A DNA stretch of 64,000 nucleotides from an uncultured Bacteroidales bacterium (lineage in GTDB: Bacteria > Bacteroidota > Bacteroidia > Bacteroidales > Barnesiellaceae), in NCBI GenBank assembly GCA_949298955.1, contig CASFYQ010000007.1:124001-188000 (forward strand), written 5' to 3'. Positions 17,140-26,059 of the stretch are shown here, piece after piece. Position 1 is the first letter of the stretch, and each line of letters starts with the position of its first letter. A model generated the notes under the pieces. It did no database searches. It was not told the DNA's origin and saw only the letters and a program-made list of their open reading frames with translations. Made by a program: the position numbers and the translations under genes.

Positions 17140-19953
17140 TTAAAATTCCCATTTTACACCGATGTCGAAGGTCGATTTGTAATACTCGAGCTGTGCCATA
17201 TACTGCTTGGTGCCTTGATAGTAACGCAACGGCTGGTTGGTGAGGTTGTTGGCCTCGGCAAAAATGCGCAACCCATCGGCAATGCGATACGAAGCATTGG
17301 CATCGAGGAAGAGCTGGCCGTCGTAGTAGCGGTCTTCGAAAGCACTGCTGGCTACCTCGTCGAGATACCCGGCCGTGTAGTTTAAAGAAACACGCGCCGA
17401 GAAGCGATTGTTCTCCCAAGCCAGCGAAGCGTTGAACATATGCGGCGCGGTACCGGGGAAACTCACGTCGGTACGCTCCTCGCCGTCCTCGTTGTAGATA
17501 CCTTTGGTTATCGAATGGGTATAGGTGTAGTTGAGCATCACGCTGAAATTGCGCATGAAGCTCGACGAGAAGAAATCGAGTTTACGTTGCAGGGCAAGCT
17601 CGACTCCGAAGAGATGTACCTCGTCGCCGTTCAACGGACGCAGGAACTGCCATTGCTCACCGACCGGAACAGGATTGGGCAGGCCGGGAAAATCGGCAGC
17701 GAACTTGTCGGCCGTATAGTTGGCATCGAGATAATTATAGATGAAATTGTCGAGATTTTTGTAGAAAAGCCCGGCCGACACGATGCCCACCGACTGGAAA
17801 TAGTATTCACCGATAAGGTCGGCATTGTAGGAGTAGGTCGCTTTCAAATCGGAATTACCAGCCGAAATTTCGCGATCTTCCGATTTCACATCGGCAAAAG
17901 GAATCAACGCATAATAATTGGGACGGGCAAGAGCTGTCGAGAAAACCCCTCTGAGCACCATGTTTTTCCACGGTGTATAACAGATAGTCACATTAGGCAA
18001 CACATTGGTATAGCTGTTTTTTACGTTGCGCAAGTCGGCATTTTCATAATTCTCATCGAGCACATAATTTCCCTCATAGTCGACGCGGGTATGTTCCACA
18101 CGAGCCCCCACGATAAAAGTCAGGTTGGGGGTAATATCCTGATCCCAGCGCAGGTAACCGGCATAAATCTGTTCCCGGGCCTCGTAGTTGTTGACCAAAT
18201 ACTCCGAGGGATCGGCCTCCTTCTCAAAAAGAGCCGCATTGTTGAGGTCGACACTACCCAGCCACTTTTTGGAGACAAACGAGCCCGGTATGTAGCGGCT
18301 GCCCTGGGTCAACGACTTATTATAGGTAGCCCTGTCCATATCGAGAAGCGACGGAAGCCCGTCGACAGGAGTATATTCAAAAAACTCGTTGTCGCGCTCC
18401 TTGCTTTTGATACGCGCCTTCAATCCAAAATGGAGACGTCCCTTTTGCGAAGCGATGACCGAGAGAGGGACGCGGGCATTGATTTTGGCCGAATATTCGT
18501 CCTCGTCGGTATAATCGTGCTGCTCGGTGAGTTTGTCGAATGCAAAGAGACTCAAATTCTGCCCGGGAGCCGAGATAAAAGGTTTACGCGTATTGCCCAA
18601 ATCTTGCGAGAGCGATAGCCCCTCTTGCACATACTCGATATAACGCTCGTGAGGCCGGTCTTCCTGCGCTTTGGCATAACTGAGGTTCCAGTCGAGGTCG
18701 AAACGGGGTGAGAGCAGATGGGTTCCCGTGAGGGCATAAGATTGTACCCGCTGGTCTTCGAGACGGGCATTCTTGTTGCGACAATCGTCGATACCACCTT
18801 TGGTTTCGCGCGATATGACACCGGTGTATCCGGTAATAGCCGGCGAGGTAGCATCGTAGACAGGCTCCACATCCTTGAACTGTGTGCGGAATCGGTTTTC
18901 CCGGTCATCGCGCCAGTTATACATCACATCGGCAGCGATGGTATGGTTGGCGTTGATTTTCCAGTCGGTATTGAGCGAGATGCTCCGGCGAATACGTTGC
19001 ACGTCATACTTACGAATATCCATCTCTTCGAGGAAGATGTTTCCGGCATCGTCATTAGCCCATACCCCCTCGATATTGTCCGATCCATAAGTCTTGTTCA
19101 TGTACGAAGCACTGAGCACAACCCCCACCTTGTCACCGGCAAAACGGTTGGAGTAGACAAACGAGCCGGACCCGGTAGCCCCGTTGCGAATGGGATTGAA
19201 ACCGCCCAAGACCGTGAACGAAATGCGCTGGCCGCCCGAAGCTGCCCGCGTAACCAAATCGACCGAACCGCCAATAGCATCGCCGTCCATATCGGGTGTC
19301 AAAGTCTTGTTTACCCGTATGGTCTGTATCATGTCCGAGGGAATCAAGTCCATCTGCACTTTGCGATTGTCGCCCTCGGCCGATGGTATGCGGTTGCCGT
19401 TGAGCGTCACCGAATTTAACTCCGAGGCCAACCCCCGCACAATGATGTTGCGAGCCTCGCCCTGGTCATTCTGCATGGTGATACCCGGCACACGTTTTAA
19501 GGCATCGCCTATGTTAGAATCGGGGAAACGTCCCACCTGGTCGGCCGAAATCACATTCGTCACATTGCGGTTGGTCTTCTGCTGGTTGAAAGCCTTAGCC
19601 TGTCCGCGGGCCTGGTCGCCCATAACTACCACCTCGTTGAGGACTTTCGAATCTTCTTTCAGGAAAAAGTCCATCACCGAGTTTCCGCCCTTCTCTACCG
19701 AAACATTCTGATAGGCTGTAATATATCCCAAATAAGAAACCTCCACACGATACTCGCCATCGGGTACATTCAAAAACTCGAAATACCCGTTCTTGTCGGA
19801 AACCGTATAACGGTTAAACTTGTCGAGTCTCAATACGGCGCCCGGCAATGTGCGTTGCTCGGTCGCCTCGTGTACAACCCCCGAAATAAGTCCGGCAGCT
19901 TGTGCTGCGACAATCTGCCCCAAAATCAAAATGAGTAATAATGTTTTTTTCAT
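17140..19953 (-). CDS. TonB-dependent receptor with carboxypeptidase-like N-terminal domain
   Basis: This 937-residue outer-membrane transporter starts MKKTLLLILILGQIVAAQAAG (signal peptide). A carboxypeptidase regulatory-like domain follows at about residues 22-105 (GLISGVVHEATEQRTLPGA), then the plug with VGRFPDSNIGDALKRVPGI and RNIIVRGLASELNSVTLNG, and a long beta-barrel ending in Phe (GVKWEF). The plug sequence with MDGDAIGGSVDLVTR is of the TonB receptor type found in Caulobacter/Xanthomonas rather than a SusC; no SusD partner is present. It is the first gene of an operon with the phosphatase lipoprotein. A -7 box (TATTTTTG, 19988-19981) lies about 28 bases upstream. Confidence 0.92.
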   Translation of the reverse strand: MKKTLLLILILGQIVAAQAAGLISGVVHEATEQRTLPGAVLRLDKFNRYTVSDKNGYFEFLNVPDGEYRVEVSYLGYITAYQNVSVEKGGNSVMDFFLKEDSKVLNEVVVMGDQARGQAKAFNQQKTNRNVTNVISADQVGRFPDSNIGDALKRVPGITMQNDQGEARNIIVRGLASELNSVTLNGNRIPSAEGDNRKVQMDLIPSDMIQTIRVNKTLTPDMDGDAIGGSVDLVTRAASGGQRISFTVLGGFNPIRNGATGSGSFVYSNRFAGDKVGVVLSASYMNKTYGSDNIEGVWANDDAGNIFLEEMDIRKYDVQRIRRSISLNTDWKINANHTIAADVMYNWRDDRENRFRTQFKDVEPVYDATSPAITGYTGVISRETKGGIDDCRNKNARLEDQRVQSYALTGTHLLSPRFDLDWNLSYAKAQEDRPHERYIEYVQEGLSLSQDLGNTRKPFISAPGQNLSLFAFDKLTEQHDYTDEDEYSAKINARVPLSVIASQKGRLHFGLKARIKSKERDNEFFEYTPVDGLPSLLDMDRATYNKSLTQGSRYIPGSFVSKKWLGSVDLNNAALFEKEADPSEYLVNNYEAREQIYAGYLRWDQDITPNLTFIVGARVEHTRVDYEGNYVLDENYENADLRNVKNSYTNVLPNVTICYTPWKNMVLRGVFSTALARPNYYALIPFADVKSEDREISAGNSDLKATYSYNADLIGEYYFQSVGIVSAGLFYKNLDNFIYNYLDANYTADKFAADFPGLPNPVPVGEQWQFLRPLNGDEVHLFGVELALQRKLDFFSSSFMRNFSVMLNYTYTHSITKGIYNEDGEERTDVSFPGTAPHMFNASLAWENNRFSARVSLNYTAGYLDEVASSAFEDRYYDGQLFLDANASYRIADGLRIFAEANNLTNQPLRYYQGTKQYMAQLEYYKSTFDIGVKWEF

Positions 19954-19980
19954 AGAATTTATTGCATATGAATGACGGCA

Positions 19981-19988
19981 CAAAAATA
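19981..19988 (-). promoter_or_regulatory. -7 box TATTTTTG of the TonB/phosphatase operon
   Basis: TAnnTTTG match on the minus strand, 28 bases upstream of the receptor ATG. Confidence 0.5.
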
Positions 19989-20094
19989 TCGGGCACTTGC
20001 AACATTCTTATTACAGCAATTTTAAAACCCGACAACATTCATTATGAAACGGGGCAGAAAACAAAAAGCATGTCATCATTCAATATACAAGAAT

Positions 20095-20132
20095 CGCCTC
20101 CCTTGAATGGCTTGTTCAAAGGGAGGCGACTC
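20095..20132 (-). terminator. Hairpin terminator after marR
   Basis: CGCCTCCCTT and AAGGGAGGCG arms enclose a short loop with an extra GAA/TTC pairing, 35 bases downstream of the marR stop on the minus strand, followed by ATTCTTGTAT. Confidence 0.65.
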
Positions 20133-20166
20133 GCCGATTTCTATTCGTAGATTATGTAGCCAAAGC

Positions 20167-20514
20167 TTACATGAGCTGTTTCAAAACCTCGGGTATCTCT
20201 ATATCGCAACACTGCAACCGGCCGAGGCAGGTACGCCCCTCGGCAGAAAGCGAAAAATACATCTGCCGCTTGTCGTCACTGCCCAAACTACGCTGTATCA
20301 GACCTTTCTTCTCGGCCGACCGAATAACCTTCGATGCATTAGACTGGGTGATGCCCAACTGCCGAGCAATCTCGCCCGACGAAAGCCGGGGTACATCGCG
20401 CAGAGCACACAACAAGGAGCCTTCGTTCAATCCGAGGCCATAATGTTTCTCGAACCGAGTTTCAAAATCGGTTATCGCTCGATAAATATCACGTATCTTG
20501 CAAAATGATTCCAT
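20167..20514 (-). CDS. MarR-family transcriptional regulator
   Basis: This 115-residue winged-helix protein has the recognition part RLSSGEIARQLGITQSNASKVI and the wing region SLGSDDKRQMYFSLSAEG, typical of MarR. I start at MESFCKIRDIYRAI (20514), 4 bases after the ferredoxin stop; an in-frame ATG at 20532 (MNRNKPMESF) overlapping that stop is an alternative. It is the second gene of a two-gene operon with a small ferredoxin. A perfect 7-5-7 inverted repeat overlaps the expected transcription start of that operon, which fits autoregulation, the usual MarR habit. Several cysteines (in CKIRD, CALRD, CLGRLQCCD) could allow redox sensing, but that is speculation. Confidence 0.85.
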   Translation of the reverse strand: MESFCKIRDIYRAITDFETRFEKHYGLGLNEGSLLCALRDVPRLSSGEIARQLGITQSNASKVIRSAEKKGLIQRSLGSDDKRQMYFSLSAEGRTCLGRLQCCDIEIPEVLKQLM

Positions 20515-20518
20515 AGGC

Positions 20519-20704
20519 TTATTCCGGTTCATATACCGCGTGCATGGGACACGCACGCACACATTTACCACACTCGATACATCTCGCCACATCGATTTGC
20601 GGCAGCCCGAACCCTTCCTGGCTGATGGCCTGCCGGGGACAAAGGGCCACAAGCGGACAACGATGGTTCTGCGGGCAACGATTCTTATCTACTACAAGAG
20701 GCAT
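20519..20704 (-). CDS. Small 4Fe-4S ferredoxin-like protein
   Basis: This 61-residue protein starts at MPLVVDKNRCPQNHRCPLV. It holds the C-terminal cluster motif CIECGKCVRACPM plus an upstream Cys-rich stretch (CPQNHRCPLVALCP), enough ligands for one 4Fe-4S cluster and possibly a second. The start is placed at 20704, about 50 bases downstream of the presumed transcription start. It precedes marR by 4 bases. Small proteins of this type with a neighbouring MarR gene occur in Bacteroides relatives, but I know of no assigned role; electron transfer or redox sensing is inferred from the motif. Confidence 0.8.
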   Translation of the reverse strand: MPLVVDKNRCPQNHRCPLVALCPRQAISQEGFGLPQIDVARCIECGKCVRACPMHAVYEPE

Positions 20705-20743
20705 GATTCTCTCTCCTATCTCTTCTACAAATACACTCCAACC

Positions 20744-20762
20744 GCATATTCGTATAATATGC
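20744..20762 (-). promoter_or_regulatory. Probable MarR operator
   Basis: GCATATT and AATATGC form a perfect 7-5-7 inverted repeat directly downstream of the -7 box TATATTTG (20771-20764), covering the expected transcription start of the ferredoxin-marR operon. Position and symmetry fit a repressor site. Confidence 0.6.
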
Positions 20763-20763
20763 A

Positions 20764-20771
20764 CAAATATA
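20764..20771 (-). promoter_or_regulatory. -7 box TATATTTG of the ferredoxin-marR operon
   Basis: Exact TAnnTTTG match, with a TTG-containing stretch about 20 bases upstream, 60 bases before the ferredoxin ATG. Confidence 0.55.
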
Positions 20772-20849
20772 CTAATCTTTCTTTTGAACAATATCACTCC
20801 GGGCCGACACGACTTTGTCGGCTCCGAAATGATAAATTTCAATCTGATA

Positions 20850-21311
20850 CTATTTTTTCAACAGCACCTGTTCGATGGCCTCCTTGAACGAGCTCTTGGG
20901 CATTGCTCCCGTAGCCATCTGCGGCTGTCCTTCCATCGGGACAAAGAGTATCGAGGGAATGCTGCGAATACCGAACACTCCGGCGAGCTCCTGCTCTACT
21001 TCGGTATTCACCTTATAGATATAAATCTGTCCGTCATACTCCTCGGCCAACTCTTCAAGTATGGGAGCAACCATTTTACAGGGTCCGCACCACGAAGCAT
21101 AAAAGTCGATAATCGCAGGTTTGTCGCCCAGATATTTCCACTCCTGGGGATTGGTTTCATAATCCATTACTTTTTTCAGGAAATCGGCTTTGGTCAATTC
21201 GATTGTTTTCATCTTATTTTCTTTTTTATCGTTATTAATCGCTTTTGTTTCACAGGCGGTCAGCAGAAGCGCGACCAAACTCACCACCCAAATTGTCAAT
21301 CGTTTATTCAT
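20850..21311 (-). CDS. Thioredoxin-like lipoprotein
   Basis: This 153-residue protein has a lipoprotein signal (MNKRLTIWVVSLVALLLTAC, lipobox LTAC at residues 17-20) and a thioredoxin fold with the active site YASWCGPCKM (Cys75/Cys78) and the cis-proline loop SIPSILFV. A thiol-disulfide oxidoreductase in the periplasm is expected. An alternative internal start at residue 34 (MKTIELTKADF) would give a cytosolic thioredoxin, and the operon context does not exclude dual use. The gene overlaps the upstream DUF6132 gene by 8 bases. The N-terminal lipobox is well formed, so I favour the exported form. Confidence 0.88.
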   Translation of the reverse strand: MNKRLTIWVVSLVALLLTACETKAINNDKKENKMKTIELTKADFLKKVMDYETNPQEWKYLGDKPAIIDFYASWCGPCKMVAPILEELAEEYDGQIYIYKVNTEVEQELAGVFGIRSIPSILFVPMEGQPQMATGAMPKSSFKEAIEQVLLKK

Positions 21312-21507
21312 AACTCTTCTCTTTTTTCAATGAACTCGTCAATAATCCACCCAAGGCGGCACCCCACACCGTGCTGGCCCAGGGCGACGAAGCAATAGGA
21401 CAGGTGCCGCCGGCACAACCCACATACCGCCAATAAAGATAGCCCCCTACCGCTCCCAATACAAGGCCCAGCGACAAAAGTCCGTAACGTTTCAAACCGG
21501 TTTTCAT
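21304..21507 (-). CDS. DUF6132 family small membrane protein
   Basis: This 67-residue protein (MKTGLKRYGLLSLGLVLGAVGGYLYWRYVG) has two hydrophobic segments. Between them is the motif GCAGGTCPIASSPWASTVWGA, whose C-x4-C-P-I core identifies DUF6132, a short Bacteroidetes family next to thioredoxins and rhodanese-type genes. The start at 21507 is chosen over an upstream ATG at 21531 because the family begins near MKTGL. The paired cysteines in a membrane setting next to a thioredoxin suggest a thiol relay, which is inference. A weak -7 box (CATCTTTG) lies at 21583-21576, and an inverted repeat TGGAA-5-TTCCA lies at 21546-21560 in the leader. Confidence 0.75.
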   Translation of the reverse strand: MKTGLKRYGLLSLGLVLGAVGGYLYWRYVGCAGGTCPIASSPWASTVWGAALGGLLTSSLKKEKSYE

Positions 21508-21718
21508 CTTGTTTGTTCTCCTCTTATTCATGTTTAATTATTCAATGGAAATATATTCCAAAAGAAATTACATTGCAAAGATGAAGATTAGTTTTTACAA
21601 AAACAATTTTCCATAGGAAAATATTTACATAGGTAACTTATTTTAACAACTACGACAAGTCATGCACGCCATAAGAACAAGACACATTGCTGATAATCAA
21701 CAGCAAACAAAAACAATT

Positions 21719-21747
21719 CCCCCGTTCCCGAAAACAGGGAACGGGGG
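21719..21747 (-). terminator. Terminator of the RND efflux operon
   Basis: A strong hairpin with CCCCCGTTCCC and GGGAACGGGGG arms lies 33 bases downstream of the TolC-like gene on the minus strand and is followed by AATTGTTTTTGTTTG. Confidence 0.85.
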
Positions 21748-21779
21748 AAGATATAATACGATAAAGAACATTCGACTCG

Positions 21780-22961
21780 CTACAACTCGAATTTATACAG
21801 ACGAGCCAGCCGCAACTGATATTCATACTCGAGCGAAAGTCGGTTGTCGAAAGCCTCATAGAGCTGGGTGGCATCGACAAGATACTCGACCATCGAGATT
21901 TGTCCGGCCGACAAGGCCTTCTGCAACAATCCCAGATTATTTTGCCGCGTGAGCAAATCGTAACGGGCGTGGTTCTCTCGCAGGCTCATCGCCTCATCGT
22001 AGGCAACCTGCAACTCGGCCAAAACCTGTTGCTCGCGACTGCTCAGAGTAAAAGTTCCGGCCAGAGCCTGCGCCTTGGCCACCTTTACTTTCTTGCGGTT
22101 GGCAAAGAGCGGAATAGAGACGCCTACCGACAGTCCGTTGAAACGCTCGCCCAACTCATAGGCATGGCGATAACCCAACTCGAACTTGGGCAACCAACCG
22201 GCGCGGTTGAGAGCGACCGACTTGTCGGCAATGCGGTTCTCCTGTCGCAACAACTGCAACTCGGGGTCGGCCTGCAAAGCCTGCTCTTTCAACTCGTCAA
22301 ACGAGGCAGGCAGCGAAAAGTCGGGATAATCGGCCAAGGCCGACAGTTCCACGTCGAGCGTCTCGCCACCATTCAACACCCGCAACTGCGACAGGCAAGC
22401 CGCCAGTTCATTGCGCAACCGGGCATTGGCCGTAGAGACATTGAGCTGTTCGATTTCGATTTTATTCACATCGAGAATAGCAGCATCGCCTGTTTCGAGG
22501 CGGTCGCGATAGAGGTGTGCCAGCCTATCGGCGGCAGCCTGCCGCTCGTTGCCCAAAGCAATACAACGGTTCAAATAGACAATGCGCAAACACAGCTCCT
22601 TGGCCTGCAACAGCACCTGCTGCCTCAACAAAGCCTGCTGCCCGTCGTAAAGGCTGCGTTTGAGGTTACCCACCTGGTTACGCTGCACATAGAGCGAGGG
22701 AAAATCGAACGACTGCGAGACCGAAATATCATATTTACGGTCGCGGGCATTCTCGGCTCCCCACAAATGTTCAAACCCAAAAGAAGGGTCTTCGAGCGAA
22801 TTTTGCGACGAGACCTCGGCCTTTTGGCTCAACACCATTTGGGCCCCGGCTTTCAACCGGGGATTATTGGCTTCGATACTCGATAGAATCCGGGTTATGT
22901 TATTTTGAGCTCCCGCACTCACAGCAACGAGTGCGCAGAACAGGACAATCGTTTTTCTCAT
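21780..22961 (-). CDS. TolC-family outer-membrane efflux protein (CusC/CzcC-like)
   Basis: This 393-residue protein has a signal peptide (MRKTIVLFCALVAVSAGAQ) and two related alpha-helical halves with long amphipathic coiled-coil segments rich in Gln, Leu and Ala, as in TolC family channels. It is the last gene of the efflux operon; its ATG overlaps the stop of the RND pump gene (ATGA). The length is close to that of CzcC-type factors. It should form the outer-membrane duct for the pump, in contact with the adaptor. No lipobox is seen, unlike CusC. Confidence 0.88.
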   Translation of the reverse strand: MRKTIVLFCALVAVSAGAQNNITRILSSIEANNPRLKAGAQMVLSQKAEVSSQNSLEDPSFGFEHLWGAENARDRKYDISVSQSFDFPSLYVQRNQVGNLKRSLYDGQQALLRQQVLLQAKELCLRIVYLNRCIALGNERQAAADRLAHLYRDRLETGDAAILDVNKIEIEQLNVSTANARLRNELAACLSQLRVLNGGETLDVELSALADYPDFSLPASFDELKEQALQADPELQLLRQENRIADKSVALNRAGWLPKFELGYRHAYELGERFNGLSVGVSIPLFANRKKVKVAKAQALAGTFTLSSREQQVLAELQVAYDEAMSLRENHARYDLLTRQNNLGLLQKALSAGQISMVEYLVDATQLYEAFDNRLSLEYEYQLRLARLYKFEL

Positions 22962-25900
22962 CGGTTTTCTTTTTTACGGTTCATAATCCAATAAACAACC
23001 GGCACCACAAAGGCGTTGAGGAAAGTCGAGGTTATCAATCCACCCAAAATCACCTTTGCCATGGGACTTTGTATCTCATTGCCCGGCAAGTCTCCGCCCA
23101 GAGCCAGCGGGATAAGAGCCAAGGCCGAGGTGAGAGCCGTCATCAAAATGGGATTCAAGCGGTCGAGCGAGCCCCGCAGCACAATGTCGTGCAACGTATG
23201 CCCTTCGGCCTGCATGGTGTTATAGTGCGAGACAAGCAACATACCGTTGCGGGTAGCGATGCCGAAGAGCGAAATGAAGCCTATAATGGCAGGGATACTG
23301 ATTTCGCCCGTGGTAAAACGAAGGATAAAGACCCCGCCGATAAGCGCCAAAGGAAGATTGAGCAAAATAACCACCGACTGCGAGGTGCTGCGAAACTGGT
23401 TGTACAACAACAAAAATACGACCAGCAACGAGAAAAGCGACACAACCGAAAGGGTGCGCGAAGCAGCGGCTTCGCTCTCGAACTGCCCGCCGTACTCGAT
23501 AAAATAGCCTTCGGGCAGTACGACCGTCTCGTCGATACGTTCTCTGATGTCGTCGACCACACTGCGCAGGTCGCGGTCGCTCACGTTGGCCGAGATGACG
23601 ATTTTTCGCTTCACATTCTCGCGATTGATGGTGTTGGGGCCGGTGGCCGATTTGATTTCGGCCAACGTGCTCAACGGTACTTTGCCCTCCTGCGTGTCAA
23701 TCATCAGGTCGGCAATGCGAGCAGCCGAGGCACGCTCATCGTCTTTCACCTTAACGGTGAGGTCGAACGTGCGGCTTCCCTCATAGACCTGCGAAACCAC
23801 CTCGCCGGCCAAAGCCACATCGATAAACTCGGAGAACTCGGCCAGGGTCACCCCATAGCGAGCCAGCATTTCGCGGCGCGGCGTGATTTTCAGTTGCGGC
23901 CGCTCGATTTGCTGCTCGACATTCAGGTCGACCACACCATCGACAGTCGAGATATTCTTCTTAACCTGGTTGCCCAGCATGAACATGCGGTTGAGGTCAT
24001 CGCCAAAGAGTTTGATGGCGATGCGCGCTTGTGTACCCGACAGCATGGCATCGATACGGTGCGAAATGGGCTGTCCTATCTCGATATTGACTCCGGGGAG
24101 AATGGAGAGCTTCTTGCGCACATCGGCCACCACCTCGGCATGCGAACGGTCTTTCAGTTCAAAGGGAGCCTCGATTTCCGAGGTATTCACTCCCAAGGCA
24201 TGCTCGTCGAGTTCGGCACGACCTGTCTTGCGGGCGACGGTCTTTATCTCGGGCACTTCGAGCAACAGCTGTTCGGCACGGCGACCGATGTTGTCCGACT
24301 CTTCGAGTGAAATGCCGGGCAACGTGCTCACATTAATAGTAAACGACCCTTCGTTGAACGAGGGAAGGAAGCTGCGCCCCAAGGTAAAAAAGACGACAAG
24401 CGCAGCCACAAACAGCACGATGGTGCCGCCCAAGACCTCGCGGCGATGATTCAACGCCCACTCCAACGCCCGTTCGTAATAGCGTTTCAAAGTGCGAGCC
24501 ACCAGCGGTTCGCGAGCGAGATTACGGTCGTCACCCCCCTTACCCAACAGATAACTGCACAGCACCGGCGTGAGAGTAAGGGCCACAATGGTCGAGGCAA
24601 ATAGCGCCACGATAAAGGCGATGCCCAGCGGTACCAGCATGCGCCCCTCCATACCCGTGAGGAAGAAAAGCGGAATAAAGGTAACAATGATAATAAGCGT
24701 CGAGTTGAAAATAGGCATACGCACCTCGCGTGAAGCTTCGAAAACCACCTCGACAACCGATTTCCGTTCGCCGGGCGGTAACAAGCGATTCTCTCGCAAG
24801 TGCTTATAAACGTTCTCCACGTCGACGATAGCATCGTCGACCAGCGACCCGATAGCGATAGCCATACCGCCCAAGCTCATGGTGTTGATGGTAAATCCCA
24901 TGAAATGCAAGGCCAAAATCGAAAAGAGCAGCGACAAGGGCAAAGCCACCAGCGAGATGAGCGTAGTGCGCACGTTCATGAGGAAGAAGAAAAGGACAAT
25001 GACAACAAAGATGGCTCCCTCGTAGAGCGATTTCTTCACATTGTCAATCGAGTTCTCGATAAAGTGCGACTGGCGGAATATGTCGGTCGAGACAGTCACG
25101 TCGGCCGGCATATTCTTCTTCAACTCGTCAATCGACTCCAACAGTTTGTCGGTAAGCTCGAGCGTACTGGTGTTGGGCTGTTTGGTCACCGTGAGCAGCA
25201 CGGCCGGTTGCGCCTCGACCGAAGCGCAACCCAGCTTGGGGGCCTTGTCGCCGATTTTCACCTCGGCAATATCTCCCATCAGCAGAGGCACCCCGTCGAC
25301 CCGCTTCACCACCGCCTTGGCAATGGCGTCGATGTCGGTCGTCGCTACGGCTCCCCGTATAATATATTCATTCCCATACTCATAGAGTATACCTCCGTTG
25401 GCATTGCGGTTCATCTCGCGAGCTGCGGCAAGCACCTCGTCGAGCGTGACGCCGTATTGCTTCATGCGGGGCAGGTCAAGCAAAATCTGGTATTCTTTCA
25501 TCTCACCGCCAATGACAGTCACCTGAGCCACCCCGCCAATGGAGAGAAGCCGGGGACGAATAGTCCAGTCGGCCAGCGTGCGCAAATCGCGCAGCGAGGT
25601 AGTATCGGCCGTGAGTCCCACGATGAGCATCTCGCCCAAAATAGAGGATTGAGGGCCCAGAGTGGGAGTCCCTACCCCTTGGGGCAGGCTCTCGCCCACG
25701 ACGGCCAGTTTCTCGGAGGTTATCTGCCGGGCCCGGTAAATATCGGTACCCCAGTCAAACTCGACCCATACCACCGAAAAACCGGTGGTCGACGACGAGC
25801 GCACCCGACGCACATCGGTAGCTCCGTTGAGTGCAGTCTCTACCGGAAAAGTAACGAGACGTTCCACCTCCTCGGGAGCCATGCCGGGAGCCTCGGTCAT

Positions 25901-26047
25901 TACCACCACCGTAGGGGCGTTCAGGTCGGGGAAGACATCGACGTCCATTCTCATCGAGGTATAAACCCCGGCAAAAAGCAACAATACAGACGCTACCAGA
26001 ACGAGCAGCCGATTGTTGAGCGAATATCGGATAATCTTATTCAACAT
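22958..26047 (-). CDS. Heavy-metal RND efflux pump (CusA/CzcA family)
   Basis: This 1029-residue inner-membrane proton antiporter begins MLNKIIRYSLNNRLLVLV. It has the two-fold RND layout: one N-terminal helix, a large periplasmic loop, helices with the proton-relay region IAIGSLVDDAIVDVENVYKHL, a second loop and a final helix bundle (GDLPGNEIQSPMAKVILGG). The motif around the relay differs from the canonical CzcA (DFGxxxDGAVV) and CusA forms, so the metal is not certain. The adaptor gene lies 12 bases upstream and the TolC gene overlaps its 3' end. Operon context and the His-rich adaptor favour a divalent or monovalent heavy metal such as Zn, Co, Cu or Ag. Confidence 0.92.
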   Translation of the reverse strand: MLNKIIRYSLNNRLLVLVASVLLLFAGVYTSMRMDVDVFPDLNAPTVVVMTEAPGMAPEEVERLVTFPVETALNGATDVRRVRSSSTTGFSVVWVEFDWGTDIYRARQITSEKLAVVGESLPQGVGTPTLGPQSSILGEMLIVGLTADTTSLRDLRTLADWTIRPRLLSIGGVAQVTVIGGEMKEYQILLDLPRMKQYGVTLDEVLAAAREMNRNANGGILYEYGNEYIIRGAVATTDIDAIAKAVVKRVDGVPLLMGDIAEVKIGDKAPKLGCASVEAQPAVLLTVTKQPNTSTLELTDKLLESIDELKKNMPADVTVSTDIFRQSHFIENSIDNVKKSLYEGAIFVVIVLFFFLMNVRTTLISLVALPLSLLFSILALHFMGFTINTMSLGGMAIAIGSLVDDAIVDVENVYKHLRENRLLPPGERKSVVEVVFEASREVRMPIFNSTLIIIVTFIPLFFLTGMEGRMLVPLGIAFIVALFASTIVALTLTPVLCSYLLGKGGDDRNLAREPLVARTLKRYYERALEWALNHRREVLGGTIVLFVAALVVFFTLGRSFLPSFNEGSFTINVSTLPGISLEESDNIGRRAEQLLLEVPEIKTVARKTGRAELDEHALGVNTSEIEAPFELKDRSHAEVVADVRKKLSILPGVNIEIGQPISHRIDAMLSGTQARIAIKLFGDDLNRMFMLGNQVKKNISTVDGVVDLNVEQQIERPQLKITPRREMLARYGVTLAEFSEFIDVALAGEVVSQVYEGSRTFDLTVKVKDDERASAARIADLMIDTQEGKVPLSTLAEIKSATGPNTINRENVKRKIVISANVSDRDLRSVVDDIRERIDETVVLPEGYFIEYGGQFESEAAASRTLSVVSLFSLLVVFLLLYNQFRSTSQSVVILLNLPLALIGGVFILRFTTGEISIPAIIGFISLFGIATRNGMLLVSHYNTMQAEGHTLHDIVLRGSLDRLNPILMTALTSALALIPLALGGDLPGNEIQSPMAKVILGGLITSTFLNAFVVPVVYWIMNRKKENR

Positions 26048-26059
26048 GACAGCAGCAGA

